A stretch of 64,000 nt of DNA, taken from the NCBI GenBank assembly GCA_964304625.1, contig OZ199839.1, forward strand, positions 5,580,001-5,644,000, written 5' to 3'. The stretch is from Kudoa neothunni (taxonomy: Eukaryota; Cnidaria). Made by a program: the position numbers and the translations under genes. Shown in pieces: positions 33,356-47,000 of the stretch. Within the stretch, counting starts at the first letter, position 1, and each line of letters starts with the position of its first letter. The notes beneath the pieces are model-generated. The model saw only the letters and a list, made by a program, of their open reading frames with translations, ran no database searches and had not been told where the DNA came from.

Positions 33356-35227
33356 AATTATCATTTTCCGTATCGCGAATTAACGAAGAATATGTGTTTT
33401 ATATATTACTTTAAATAGATTAATACATTGGATTAGATATTTATTGGTTCCTATTCAATTCTTTAAACTGAAACTCGGAAGTTTCGTGAAAATAATAACC
33501 ATTCATAAATTAACTTCTTTCATGAATGGATATTGATTTTATTATCTCTCTCCGTTATTATTTTAAATTTTCTTTTTTATTATTACAAAAAAATTCTTAA
33601 AAAAATCGGAGTTAATTTCTAGTAATCGTGAAGGAAATAATTTTTATTTTTAGTTAATACATCAAAACAATAATATTGCTAACATATATATATATATATA
33701 TATATATAATGTAACATCAAATTTCGACCATGGTTCATTCTAGAAACGTGTTTGTACTCCGAATAATTTTTCCAATGCAAAATAATTAAAATTGGTATAA
33801 TCTGTTATCGCGCATCAAAAAAATTATTTTTATTCTTATTTATGTAAGCAGAAATTATATCTTTAATTATAAAACAGAATAAAAAATGAATATATATATA
33901 TTTAGCTATTATGCGTTAAATTCAACGGGCCTCTGTGGAACAAAGGAAAAAAGGTTACTCTTTCGATAAGAGGTGCATGATTTGATTGAGAGATGTTTCA
34001 AAAATATTTTTAATCCAGTTGGATATTCTTCTGAGCTACCCTTTCTATTTTTGTTGTTAGAAATATGATGACTGTTTTTCCTTGGTGTTAGAAATTCTCT
34101 AAAGAATTGTTTAACCGAATCGTTAAAAATTTCGACTGTTCCATTCAGCAACACTGTATCCTTGTAATACATAGTCTCAAAAAACCTCATTTAATCTCAC
34201 CCAGAACACACTTTTTATGATTGAACTTCATCTTCTTCCTTAACCCTTCCAGATGAATTTTTTTAAACAAATTCTTTTGCTACTTATGTCGTAAATGTAG
34301 CAGCTCACTAGTAATTATTTCGGCCTAATGATCCCCACTAACTCCTCGATGTCGTCATTTTTTACTTGTCTTCTCGTAATTATTCCCGTAGAAAATAATA
34401 TTTCAACGAGATAATTTTAAGTGATGGGAGTATCTGAAACTCTTTCAAAGTAACGTTCTGTTATACACTCCGACCTTTGTTGTATGCATGCTAAAATCAA
34501 GGTTCGGAACGTCACCTGACTCCAAGCAGTGCCAATAAGATAAACTCAATTTAAATGGAAAAATTTTCTTCAAAATAAATCCATCAAATATTCTTTAAAT
34601 AAACAAGTTGGGCAAGAACGATGTCCCTTATTACCCTTAGTAATTCTTATTTATAGTCGATTAGTAACTTATTTTTCAGAATTACTTTAATTGATTATTT
34701 ATGGCCCATAATCACCTCTGCTAAATACCAAAAATAATAAAATACAATCAATAAAATGGGTGGCCAGTTTTTCGTAGTCATCTCGTTCGTACTTTTCAAA
34801 AAAAGATTTGTTTTATTAATTTTTTAAAAAGATACATAATATTATTTTATAATGGAAAGCATCAAATGAATGAAAAAAAATTGAATTATAATTAATCGTG
34901 ATTAGTTTGTACTCGTTTTTCGTAATAATAGAAAAATGAGCGATGAAAAGATCAGTTAATACAAGGCATATATGAGAGAAGTATTAAATAATCATCAAAA
35001 CGTGATTTTATATACGTTTAGAGCAATGACTACTACCGATCACCACTTTAAGTTATCTATTTTTTTAACTAACAGTACGGAATAATCAATATTCCAAAAT
35101 TCCTTCATTCGAAAATGATATACATTATATTTTAAAGGTTCTAAAAAATTAAAAATGATTAACTATTTAAACTAAAATAATACAAGTTTTATTAATAATG
35201 TTTGTTTTAATATTTGACTATAAAATA
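33356..35227. other. Gene-free stretch
   Basis: AT-rich upstream region of the cysteine-repeat gene. It includes a TA microsatellite (33684-33709) and a second short one near 33890. The 93-codon minus-strand ORF (34190-33909) matches no family. TTAA-ccc at 34241 lacks the other piggyBac-end features. Confidence 0.4.
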
Positions 35228-36738
35228 GGAAGTGGCTATATCTCAGGGAATGAATATCTCTAAAACTACTGTATATATTTTATTAATACTTATTTATTAT
35301 ATACTAACTTATTTTTCTATATGTTATGGACAGATTTGAAGAATATTAAATTTTTAGTAGTACAATTACCCTGAGTCCATCAATAATCTAGTGTAATCAT
35401 CATATAATTTTAATTACTTCGATAAATAAAGCAGTATCCCCCTTTTAGATTTGTCTACATTAATAATTAATTTTTCGCTTGGAAGTTACATTGGCTTCCA
35501 TAGTATTCTTTCGGGTTGGAATGTTAAAAGATGAGTTTTAGCACATTTATATTTGGAATATGTTTTGTTCCCTTCGAGGATCTTTGTATTGGCATAATAA
35601 GATGTGAATTATTAAGTTTTGATTGTCACAAACATTATCCTTCATTTCTAAAAGTTGTGTATTCATCGGTGGATAAAGTCTAATGGAAAGAGGTTTTTAA
35701 CATGGTTTATAAAATAGAAAATAACCAACAAACTCTTTTAACTATTATTGACAGTAAAAAAATGTGAAATCAAAATAAATTCAGACAAAACTTACAATAA
35801 AACCAAGTTTATCGATGGTGATAGTTAATAAACTTATGAATTTTGTGAGGAACTTTTTAGTAATAATAATAATGATAATAATCTATAAGGTGTATTATTC
35901 TACCGGGTAGAATAACTAAGACTCATGATGACGTTTTTATCGTTCGTTTCCTCAATAAATGTGATGATTTGTTGGCGAGTGAAATATTTACAATATAATA
36001 TAGCTGAAGATATATGTGACAATAAAGAAAAAAGAAATGTTTTATGGCGTAATTTCCGATAATGAGAATTAGGAGACCCCTGTTGATTTAATATGGATCT
36101 CATCTAATAAAATCACGAAGTTTGGTACAAATAATGAATTGAAATCTCATAAGGAACAATTAAATAATAACGATAGAGCTGAAAATAGCATAGAACAGCC
36201 ACTATTAAAAGATAACGTTAAAATATTATTATTGTTGTTGGATTATTAAACCTCGGAGTTTCACGGAAATTAGTGTCAATGGAACGTCAGGAGGAAGTCA
36301 TATATCAACAATTGGGGATATAAGATATACAAAAATACTATATTATATCAATAAACCGACAACTTAAATATCAAACATGAAATTTACTTTATGCATATGA
36401 AAACTGTTAAATTTTATGATTTCTACCTCGCATGTTCACTCATCATACGTCCCATTTCAGTTAGAAATACAATATGATAAAAATATTATTAAAATTATTT
36501 GTGTTTAAAAATGAAAAATTTTAAATTTATCCAAATTTTTATAAATATAAGATAATTATGCTATTTTATTGATACACCTAGGGTGGTTACGGTTACATTA
36601 CTAAAAATTTATTATTACTCAAATTTTTCCAAAACCTACAGAAAATTAAGTTTTTAAAATATGAGATAATATATATAAATATTAATAAAATATGTGCAGT
36701 AGTTTTGGAGATATTTATTCCCTGAGATATAACCAGTA
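35228..36738. mobile_element. Unclassified element with about 150-bp inverted repeats
   Basis: About 35228-35372 is the inverted complement of about 36579-36738. Shared strings include ccctgagatata at the outer end, then gatattNattccctgag, cagtagtttt and tattaataaaatat, and actaaaaattta further in. The outer boundary reads gtggctatatctcaggg / ccctgagatataaccag. The 1.2 kb core has no recognisable transposase; minus-strand ORF 36103-35900 resembles nothing. It is probably a non-autonomous DNA transposon. Confidence 0.45.
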
Positions 36739-36891
36739 CCTAATTAAAATTTGGTCTATTTGCCACAATGAATATTTTCGTTTCAACAAAAAAAATAAAC
36801 GAGTTACTGATTCTAAATTATTTCAGAGGTTAACTAAAATTTGTTTGCATTTTAATCGATCTCACACATGCGCAATCATTAACATTAAAAA

Positions 36892-39800
36892 ATGACTGGA
36901 AGAACATTACTTTCTACTATAGGCGCAATGAAAAAATGTGAATTTGTCAGTAAAATTATTAATCTCAAAAAAAAGTCAAATGGAAGTTTCAAGTTAATTT
37001 TGGATATAAATAAAAGTGGAATAAATCGAAAAAAAAGTTATCTGGACAACTTTCATAGAATTTTAGCTGAAACATTATCTTTATATCATCAGCAAGTGAG
37101 TTGTTTGATTGATTTTGAAACAAAGATGGAACTGACCACACAAACTGAGTTGTTTTCTGCTGTGAATGAGGATTGTGTTGGAAGTGGGATGAAAGCACTT
37201 CGATATAGAGTGGAGAACGATTGTTTAACGCATAAAAAAATCGCTGTCGGTGGTACATTTGATCGGTTTCATTACGGTCATTTGTTGTTGCTGACCACGG
37301 CGTGTGTATTATGTGAGGACACTGTTCACATTGGGATCACATCGGACCAATACATTAAAGACAAATATCTGAGCGAGATAATCGAGCCTTACAACGTGAG
37401 GAAACAGAAAGTGGAAGATTTTGTCAGCCGATTTCCGGGTAGTTGCAAGTTGCATGCGTGTTATATTCTAATAACTCGACGTTAAGTGAACTACATAATA
37501 CAACCATTGAGTGATTCTGCTGGTGTTGCTGGCAGTTGTTCTGAATTAACAGCGTTGGTGTTGACCTCTGAAACCGAACACAGTATCGAACTGATAGAAT
37601 CTTTGCGAAAATCCAACAATCTACCTCCTCTTTCTTATTACATTATTGACAATATTATTGCACCCAACAAATCATTGACTGAAATAAGTCAGATGGACAA
37701 GCTAAGCAGTTCATTGTTGAGATTTAACGATTTGGGGAAATTAATCAAACCACCCACCATACCTCGTACATATGATGGAATGGTGTTGAAGGATGGGGAC
37801 ATCAAAAATGGTGTCCCTTATTTGATTGGTGTTACTGGATGTATAGCCAGTGGGAAATCGAGTGTTTGTAAGCGGTTTCAACGAACAGCCCAAAATTTGG
37901 GTGGATGGTCAATTTCTGTTATCGATTGCGATATGCTCGCCCACAAATCCTATCAATTTGGCAAACCATGTTACTACGAGTTGTTAGAGTGTTTCTCGGA
38001 TGATGCCAATGTAATTGAGTGTTACAGTTGGCATTATTTCAACAACTCTTTAGAATATTATCAACCCACAAACAAGAGAGATTGATCGCCCTGCGTTGGG
38101 TCGAATTATTTTCAACGATAGTGATAAACGTGAATTGTTAAATAAAATCGTGTGGAAATATGTTTTGCAAATGATGTTGGAGGAGATCCAAACTTGTGGA
38201 TCACAAATTTGTTTAGTGGAGGCAGCATTTATGTTGGAGGCAGGAAGAGAATCATTTTTCAACGAGGTGAGTATATTTTGTCTACTACTGATAATTAATG
38301 CTTCCAGTTTTAATGATTTAAATTTGAAACCTTCGTTTGATACGAGAATTGATCCGTTAATTAATGATTAGCGATAAACTAGAATTTAATAAGATTTTTA
38401 CTGTTAAATGTTTTTGTTTATTGTCATTTTTGTTAATTACATTTTATAATTTTTAATGTTAATGAGTTTGTACAGCTAATTCATTAAAAATACTGTTGTT
38501 TAATGTGTCGTTAAAATTCGGAATAATTAATATTAATTTTTGGATTAATTAATGCAACTAAAAACTACATTCTTTAAGACTTTTGATCCATTTTAAATTT
38601 TATGGATTAATATATCCTCGCAAGCGTATTAGTTTTTACTTTTGTTATGGTTTCTGCGAGTCATCATCTTCGAATGAAATAATCTCACCAAATTATGCTT
38701 ACTTTATTTAAGTAAATTGTTGTTGTAAATTTTCTTAATTAAAAATGTTGTGTTATATTTCAATGTAATGATTTTTATTATTATGGGACATAATTGCAAG
38801 AATTTAACATCTGCGCGCGATTAATTTAATTAACTAAATTAATTACTTAAAATAATTTTATGTTATAGTTAAATATATATTAATAAGAGTATCGAATTAA
38901 ATTATAGTAAAATTTTTAACTATAAATCATTCAAATGCATCCTATCTTCTGTTTATTTAATAGTTATTTTAAATAAACAGAAGAAAAATACACTGCTATT
39001 GTTGATATGGGTAAATTTAATTACTTTATTTTTAATTCAAAACTCTAATCATTTTTTGGTTGATTTTGTCCATACGGTCAGAAATATTTATTTATTTATT
39101 TGACCATAAGGTTAACAATATTATTCAAAATAAAAAATCCAGAAGTTTCAATAATTTTTTAACATGTTTTCGTCATTTGCAATTTCAGGAGGGGAAATTA
39201 AATTATGAGGACGAATCTTCGTACATCGTTCGAAAGCAGATCGAGAAGTTAGCAAAAATTTTGAATTTCTATCCATAACAAATATTTAAAGTCTCATCCG
39301 ATGTCCCTTCTCTATCGTTACAATTACTCCCCTTTCACAGAGATTTTTCTGGAATGAGTCCTCTGATTGGTAATCATTAAAATTTGAGAATTCTCTATTA
39401 ATTTTTCGACACCGTCGAACATATAGTTGAAATTCTTTTCGAGAATAAGCGTATATTACTGAAAATAAATAAAAACTAGATTTTATTAGACACGCAGTGC
39501 CGCCCCAGGCCTGACTATTCTGACTATTCTATTCTGACTATTCTATTCTGACTATTCTGAATATTTTGACTACTCTGACTACTGTTAATTTATTAATTTT
39601 CGTTAATCCACTATCGGCGTGTTTAAAATCATATCATTTGTTTTTAATAATTAGAATATAAATAATTACTATTTAAACCTATAAATAAACAATTAAGAGA
39701 TTAATAAGGTTGATTTAGTGATAACATTGTGTATTACATATATTTGCAATATTACTACATCATATTTCAATTTTTTCGCTATTCTGAAACTTTCAAACAT

Positions 39801-40984
39801 TATACAGGTATTAAAAAAATTCGTAAATCCTGTGCAGACAGACTTGTAATGAAAAATATAATATTAAAGAATTCGATATTCGATATATCCCACGTTTAGT
39901 ACGTAGAGTTAGTTCAGCTTCTCATAATTTGTTCACAATAAACTCTCTATAATGCGTATGCGTAGGTTTTGAGGGCTATAAAAAATTACTAAAATCTAAA
40001 TGCGGGCGCACAATTGATACAAATAATAATTTTACAAAAAATATTCGTTAACTTTTTTACATTTTACCCAAATTTAAACTATCTAAATTGATTTCGGATT
40101 AATATATTATCATTATAATGTTAAAATTATCAAAAATACGCTAAAATATAACTAATTTCGCAGTATCACATCAACATTATACTATACTATACTTAATGTT
40201 TCTTTTTCGTATATGGACTAATTTAATATAGTTTACAACTTTTTGTCATAATTAATTTTAAATAGTTGTTATTTTTCAAACCGTATTATGGCAGAATTAA
40301 CAAGGAATTAATTTTAATCCGTATATATTAGTTTCGTGTTATTTTGATATACGTGTTTCTCTCCTATGCTACAACCTAACATTTGAATTTCATATACAAC
40401 AACCAGTGTAAAAATTATTTTTGTTTGCTATAGAAAACTTGAACTTAGAGTTAGTACAACTGAGATTCGCGCGCATATTTTTATAAAAAAAATTAAATAT
40501 TCGCCCAATAAACTCGGATTTGAATTTTATATTGCTAGGCATAATCTACAACATATATCACACCCATCCAAATAACTAGCTGAGGCTAATCTCACGACAA
40601 AATAACTATTATTATCTACTATATAAATCTAACCGAAAATAATTAAATATAATATCTATCGATTTTTATTAATATCAATCATCCAAACAAACAAACAAAC
40701 AAACGGTCAAGTCACATTTCAACTTTATTTATATCAATCTGAACAAATATTTATAGATTTGGGTCACGTGGTGAAGCGAAAAAGAAGCTATTGCTCGAAT
40801 AACAGCCAGAAATAAAGACCTAACTGAGGAATTTGCTCGTAAAAAGTTTTTAGCATCCCAACTATTGATGACCAACCAACAGAAAATTCAACACGCTCAC
40901 GTCCTCATCTCCACCATCCACACAGAGCAAATCACCGAGAAGATTATAGATAGGATTTATTTAGAGGCATCAGCCTATTTTTAA
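36892..40984 (+). CDS. COASY: Bifunctional CoA synthase (PPAT + dephospho-CoA kinase)
   Basis: Catalyses the last two steps of CoA synthesis. Exons as I place them: 36892-37459, 37487-38018, 38077-38266 and 40757-40984 (505 codons; human COASY is 564 residues). The PPAT part shows KIAVGGTFDRFHYGHLLLL with the HxGH nucleotide-binding motif, and IIQPLSDSAGVAGS. The kinase part shows the P-loop GVTGCIASGKSS, then VIDCDMLAHKSY, EIDRPALGRIIFND, CLVEAAFMLEAG and a C-terminus EAIARITARNKDLTEEFARK ... HVLISTIHTEQITEK. Introns are 27, 58 and 2,490 nt. The join to the last exon keeps phase and matches the human VW.. segment, but a TGA stands in frame at 40772-40774 (IWVTW*SEKEAI). It is either a sequence error or inactivation. 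RIC1 starts 53 bp later. Confidence 0.88.
38267..40756 (+). other. 2.5-kb intron of COASY
   Basis: Runs from gtgagt at 38267 to ttatag at 40756. It is 40-90 times longer than the other COASY introns. It holds a palindrome around 38940-38985 (cttctgtttattta... with its complement), a tandem repeat of gactattct units (about 39510-39590) and an unexplained open patch at 39188-39278. No transposon could be recognised in it. Confidence 0.65.
39510..39590 (+). repeat. Tandem repeat of ctgactatt(cta) units
   Basis: About six to seven imperfect copies of 9-14 bp units (ctgactattctattctgact...). It lies within the large COASY intron. Confidence 0.75.
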
Positions 40985-41037
40985 CGAAAATTGTTTTAAA
41001 TATATTTTGTATTTGTGCGCATGCGTTGTAATTCGCT

Positions 41038-44000
41038 ATGTTGTACCCCTATGGTTCGTGGAAGGTGTACGAAGTGCACTCCCACAACCACAACATAGTT
41101 CGCCCACAGTTATCACTTCCCAATGATGAGATAGTTGACATTAGGTATAGTCGAGGTAAAAATTATCTCGCAGTTCTTACCAAAACAATGTTTACCGTGT
41201 GGAAAAACTGAAAGTATGTGCTAATGGGGATTTGTGTGGTGGTGGTGGTAGTAGCTTAGGATGTGATTATGAGGATGTTGCATTTAGCCGAGACTTCAAA
41301 TAATGACTCTCACCAGAGATCACACATTTATCGAAACTTTTGGATTTCATTTAATGTTGTGTGGAAAGTGGATGCCACAATGATTGTTATAGTGGGTAGG
41401 GCATTAAAATATTACACAGAAATATTGCAGAAAATAACAAAATCTATTTAAGACCGATGAAGGATGGTTCTACTGTACCGGATTATGATTAATACCAATG
41501 AGAAACTGTATCAACACATTTTCCGATTCATCAGAGTACAACCAAAGATTGATTGCTGGTAGATTTTGTATTGAGTTTAGTTGTGAGCAGGGATATCAAC
41601 CGATTTTCTTCATTTGGTTACCCATGTTCCGTCTTCCCGCGCTTCCAACTAGGTATTTCTTTCTCCGGAGAGAATAATACAATCATCCTAATCACTTTTT
41701 TCAAGCATTATCTCCAGAAAAGAATCCTTTCTAATCAGCACCAACCAAGGTACCTAGAAGCTATGGCTTGGCCTTCAAGCGATGGTCTCATCCATCATAA
41801 CACTTCCTCCATTCGATCGACTTCCAAAGAACAAAATGGTATCCATTTCGACTGATTTTTGTGATCAATTTTAAGTTTTCGAATTTGGTAGGTGATGTTT
41901 ATTCGAATGTGTGTATTGTGTCGAGTGATACCAGCCCATGGACTGGATACATTGGATTTGTATTCGATTCGGGCAAATGTGGCCTCATCACATCCCGGTC
42001 GACCACATTGATAACATTTTTGGCGATACGAGATATAATTTTATTTTTGATCGATGATGTGGATGATGCCACAAAAATATGTGTCAACAGTCGGTTCCAA
42101 TTTTATAACTGTTGTTGTAGGAGGTAAGTGTTTACAATTTACTCGCGTCCCTGCGATGTTATTGAAAAATTATTCACTGATATTTCAATGGATATTGGGT
42201 TGAAACACTATTCTTTTTTAATCCATCTTATAGATTATATAGAAGTGTTGAGGGGGGGGGGGGATTCAAAAATTTGTTAATCTTTAATCTTATTCTTCCA
42301 TTTTCGGGGGCTGTCTCGTGAGTTCCTCAAATATTATATTTCAGTAAGCGCTTTAAAAGTTAGGTGTGATTAAATTCGGATCGACCCGCTCATATTAAGT
42401 AAAACTCTCCAAATAATACTCGAGTCACCCCAATGGTTTTTTGTTTTAGTGAGTGGTAGCTAGATCATGATGTTATTTGAAAGAATAAATAATTATAAGT
42501 CTCGCCATTATTAGAATTTAGAGTTAAGATTTATTGAAATTCATTCGTTGAGGTTAGGGATCAATTACTTGATATTTCCACCCTTTGTTTGAAAATTAAT
42601 TTGAAATGAACCTATTCAAGAATCCACAATATATTTGATGACAATATAATTAATATTAATATTTAAAGATAAATTAGGATTATATAATTAATAATTTTTC
42701 ATTATTAAGGAAATCTAACAATATTAAGGTAAAATATTGGATTCATCAAGAGGGATCTTAGTTTTCGATTAAAATCGATTTGATTCGTCTAATTTTTTGA
42801 AGAGGGGTAGTAGTCGGAGAGAAATTGATAGGTTTCTTGTTGAATAGTTCGTCATATAGAAATAGATGGTGGAAAACGAATTAGGCTAGAAATATTACAA
42901 ATTGAAATTGTGTAGTTATCTCTACCTACAACCAATTAGATTTTATAAGCACAATTCAATCAAAGAAACATATTTGGTTAAAAAAACATTTCAAAGCACT
43001 TCTTCTCTGCTACTTATTTTTTTAATGCTAGGAAATGGCGAAATTAAAAAATATTTCTTTAATGTTTCTGCTTTCGGTTGTCCTTAAACCGTCAACCGAC
43101 GCTATTTTTATGAGAAATTTTTTTTTAATTTACGTAAATCAAGATCAAGATATCAATATTGCGCCTGCGCGATTTTTAAAGTGGTCGAAATTAAACGGCG
43201 ATTTTATTCGTTGGTTTTTTTTCTAAAACGAAAGCGCGAATACGACAACCCTGTTGATAATTAAGACAACTTTGGAATTGATTTAAAAATATTAGTGACA
43301 ACAATCTTTTCTTTATATTATTTACAAATTGATTGGTGTAGTTAACACTTTGAGGACTACCTTAAGTTCCACGAGTCCACGCATTTGATTATTTCTAAAA
43401 TATATTTTTGTTAAACAAATTTGTTATATTTTATGTATTTTTCCAGAATTTCACCTATTTTAAAAAATATATTATTGTCGATTATTGCAATAAATTGGTA
43501 AAAGTTTCAAATTTATACTCAAAATACGACCAACGTAACAAAAAAATAATATAGATGGGGTGAGGAACCTATGGTTGCCCTCTAAGGGTTAATGTTTCGA
43601 TATTTTTAATTTAGAATCTTGTAGGATTCAATAGGATTAAAATTTCATTAAGTAACCTTATTTTACATTTTATCAAATAAATTACAGGTTTTATAATATA
43701 TTTCAGAATAATTATATTATTTTGAGATATTTAAGTCAAACTGAATTATAGTAAGATGGAAAATGGGAATAATATTGGAACACGTGATCAACTCATTTTA
43801 TGTATTTTATTGGTGGATTTTGTTAATTGATTAACGATTTTATTCGCAGCGATTATTTTAAACCAAAACAAACACATTATTGATAAATATAAAATAATAT
43901 TGTAATGGAATTGAGATTATTATTTTAATTTTACATATCATAAATTAACACTCGAAATGGATTTTGACAAAATAATGAGACACTGTTTAAAAATTATGAA

Positions 44001-47000
44001 TATTAATTAGTTTACCTGATTTAATGAATATAGAAATATTTATATTTTTGATTTACACGTTTATAACTGGATTTTATTATTGGAAAAACATTAGACGCTG
44101 CCTACAACAAAATACTTGGAGTTAAATTAAAAAAAGAAGATTATATCTTTACATAGGGTTAATTTTTATTTTATTTAATAAATCGCAAAATATGTAATAA
44201 ATAAAACTCAGCAAAATTTTAATTACTCAATATTCATTATGTATTTTATTCTAATATTGGTATTAGAGACTATTTTTGAATGCTATGGTCCTTTATCGTA
44301 ACATACAATCGCCATAGAACTTTCGGATAAAAAAGTTTACCCGCCTTTTTATATATCGATTTTCTAATAATCGCTACATTGATGTAATATCAAAAAATTT
44401 TAAATCCCTATATTATAAACAATTTGTCACAACATTCTTTTTATGTATACATATATATTACATAGATGTAGAAATTTATAATATAATTCTACTTTTGAGC
44501 TCAATGACCCCTCACTTATAATTTTGTTTTTTATGATAAAAATACTCCATAAGCTTATTATTATTATTATTATTATTATGTTCACATTAGAAATTTTGTG
44601 TTAAATTTTATATTTAAATTATATAATTGTTAAAATGTTGATTCCACATATGAATAAATATCACGAAAGCTTAAAATGGGTCATGTGATTTTTACAACTT
44701 TTATCTTCACATTTACATAAATTGATATTTAATATTAATCATATGTCGGTCTCTAATAGAAGACATTTAAAGAATATTTTCCCTCATTGTATCTTAAATT
44801 ATTTTTATCTTTGGTTTTCCATAGAAAAAAAATACGTTGCATAATTGACTTCCTTCGTTTATTGTTTATTTAATGAATTTTACCAATATTGTTTCTATGA
44901 AGGAAAATTAAATAGTTCGTCAAATTTTTGTGTCGATTTGTTTTGTAGTCTAAACTGTTAAAAACTTGGATTAAATATTTTTTTTATTTAGTAAAGTAAC
45001 TAATCTTTTTCTCTTTTTTTAATTAAAATATATTTTTTACAAAATTTTTTCTAAATAATTATAAATTCATAATAATAGTGATTTTTTTGACCCCTTGAGT
45101 TGATGCGGTTAATTGTTGTTGTTGTTGTTGTTTGTTGTTGTTGTTGTTGCGGGTTAATGTTTAATTCAATTTTTATTTGCTTAGTGGCAAAATAAAAAGC
45201 TACAGATTTGACGACAAAACGCAAAAATCTCCTATTCACATACAAATGACTCCTCAAACCGAGCAGCAAATCTTTCAAATATTAATTCTACCCATATGGG
45301 TAACAATTATAAGTTAACTCCTTCAATAACATTGAATTTTTAAAGGCGCCGTAAAGATTCTTTGTTGGTGCCCCGATTTCACTATTCTTGCCTCGTGTTG
45401 GGAGTCGGGGCATGTAGCCCTCTGGACTACTTTTGGAAGTTTAATTAATTTTGTTACTTTGGGGTATTTTAAAACAGGAACGATTTATTCAAATATTTTA
45501 TTATTCTCTAGGAACACCTTCCTTGGCAACAATCCATTTACAATTAACACCATGGTTTGTATTATTGGTTTGTAGTTTTAAATTCTATCCGACTGCTTAG
45601 GATTGGGGGTATCGACAGTCATTATCTCACAATACATGTTATCGTTGATAACGTTCACTCCACTCAATCTAAAAACCAACACTTTTATGAACTTTCCTTT
45701 GTGAAATTTGATCAAACAGTTGCCGATTTGGGTTTTCCTTCATGGTTTTAACTATGTTTTGGTGAGCCAAATGAAAAAAAATGTCACACTATCAAGGAAA
45801 ATATCAGAAAAAGCACAATATTTCTCATAACAGTTGGTTTGTGCTTAATTTGCCCGAGTTCTATCAACTACACGACATCCACATAAAAACTGTAGCGGTT
45901 GACGTAAAATCGTTGAATGTAGCAGTGGCCTGTGATAGAGGGTATCTAGTTTACAATTGGGACACCCAAAAATGGCTTAATTCTACTCTAAATCGACAAC
46001 CCTCAGAAACTCTGGTCAATAATTCGTGTGTGTGTTGGTGGCAAGGAGTTTTATTGTTGTCGGTTCTCTACAGTGACACTCCAAACAAATCCCATCTGTT
46101 ATGTCATATCATCAACTCGAAGACCAATGACAATATAGAAATCGTTAAAGAATTTGATTGTGTGAGCGTTTTTCAACAGATCTATCAGAACAACAAATTG
46201 ATAATTTTTGGAATGGATTCCAAAGTGCGTATTTTTGATTTGGAAATGATATACCGATAATTCGGATCCTTTGTTGAAAAAAAATGTTTCTCTTGTGGAA
46301 GAGAAAGTTATTTCACTTGTTGAGATCGTTCCTCATCCTCTCACTCTCATTGATCTGCAATTATATTCGCAAAACTTATATAACACCGCCTCACCTGTAA
46401 ATAACCCCCCCACATGAGGTTAGTGGTAATTTGTCCAACGAGCAATTTAAATCCACCATATCTTTGAATTCAGCGTCGTCATCTAGATTTTCTCATTATC
46501 TTCTGTTGAATATAAGTGGAAATTTGCACAGTGTGTGCGTTAGCGACGACAACTTCATTGATTTGGAACGTTGCCAAATTATAAAGAACTTTGTCGAGTC
46601 ATTCTGGATATTTGAGAATTTTAGATGGTACTTTTGTGGATGGAAAGGAATCCAAGTAGCTCAGTAGATGGTGAAACGATTATTCATACTTTTGATTCTT
46701 AGTTTTATGTTCCTAAAAATGCCGATATTTTGGTGGCTGACGATAAAACAACTTCACCAAATGAATTATCTATTCATGTAAATATCCCTAACACATTCCT
46801 ATATCCAATAAGTATGTGTTTTTTCGTGCGAGAATTTGTAACTAAAGAAATTTTTGATGGTTGATAATATGTAGAATTCAACACTAATACTATGTTGATT
46901 CATGCCATTGAAGCGATATCGATGGCGACAACTGTCTGCCAATATACAAACTAAATAATACGGTACATATATACATTTATTTTTAGACTCGTAACTATTT

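Noticed and set aside
33909-34190. 93-codon minus-strand ORF
   Set aside because: No family match, no signal peptide, no splice partners seen and no conserved context.
34241-34260. TTAA followed by cccttccagatg, like a piggyBac end
   Set aside because: No subterminal palindrome and no partner end in the region.
39060-39278. ORF ending EDESSYIVRKQIEKLAKILNFYP, first thought to be the COASY C-terminus
   Set aside because: The true kinase C-terminus was found at 40757-40984. This patch has a possible acceptor before it but no supported role; it may be an alternative end or chance.
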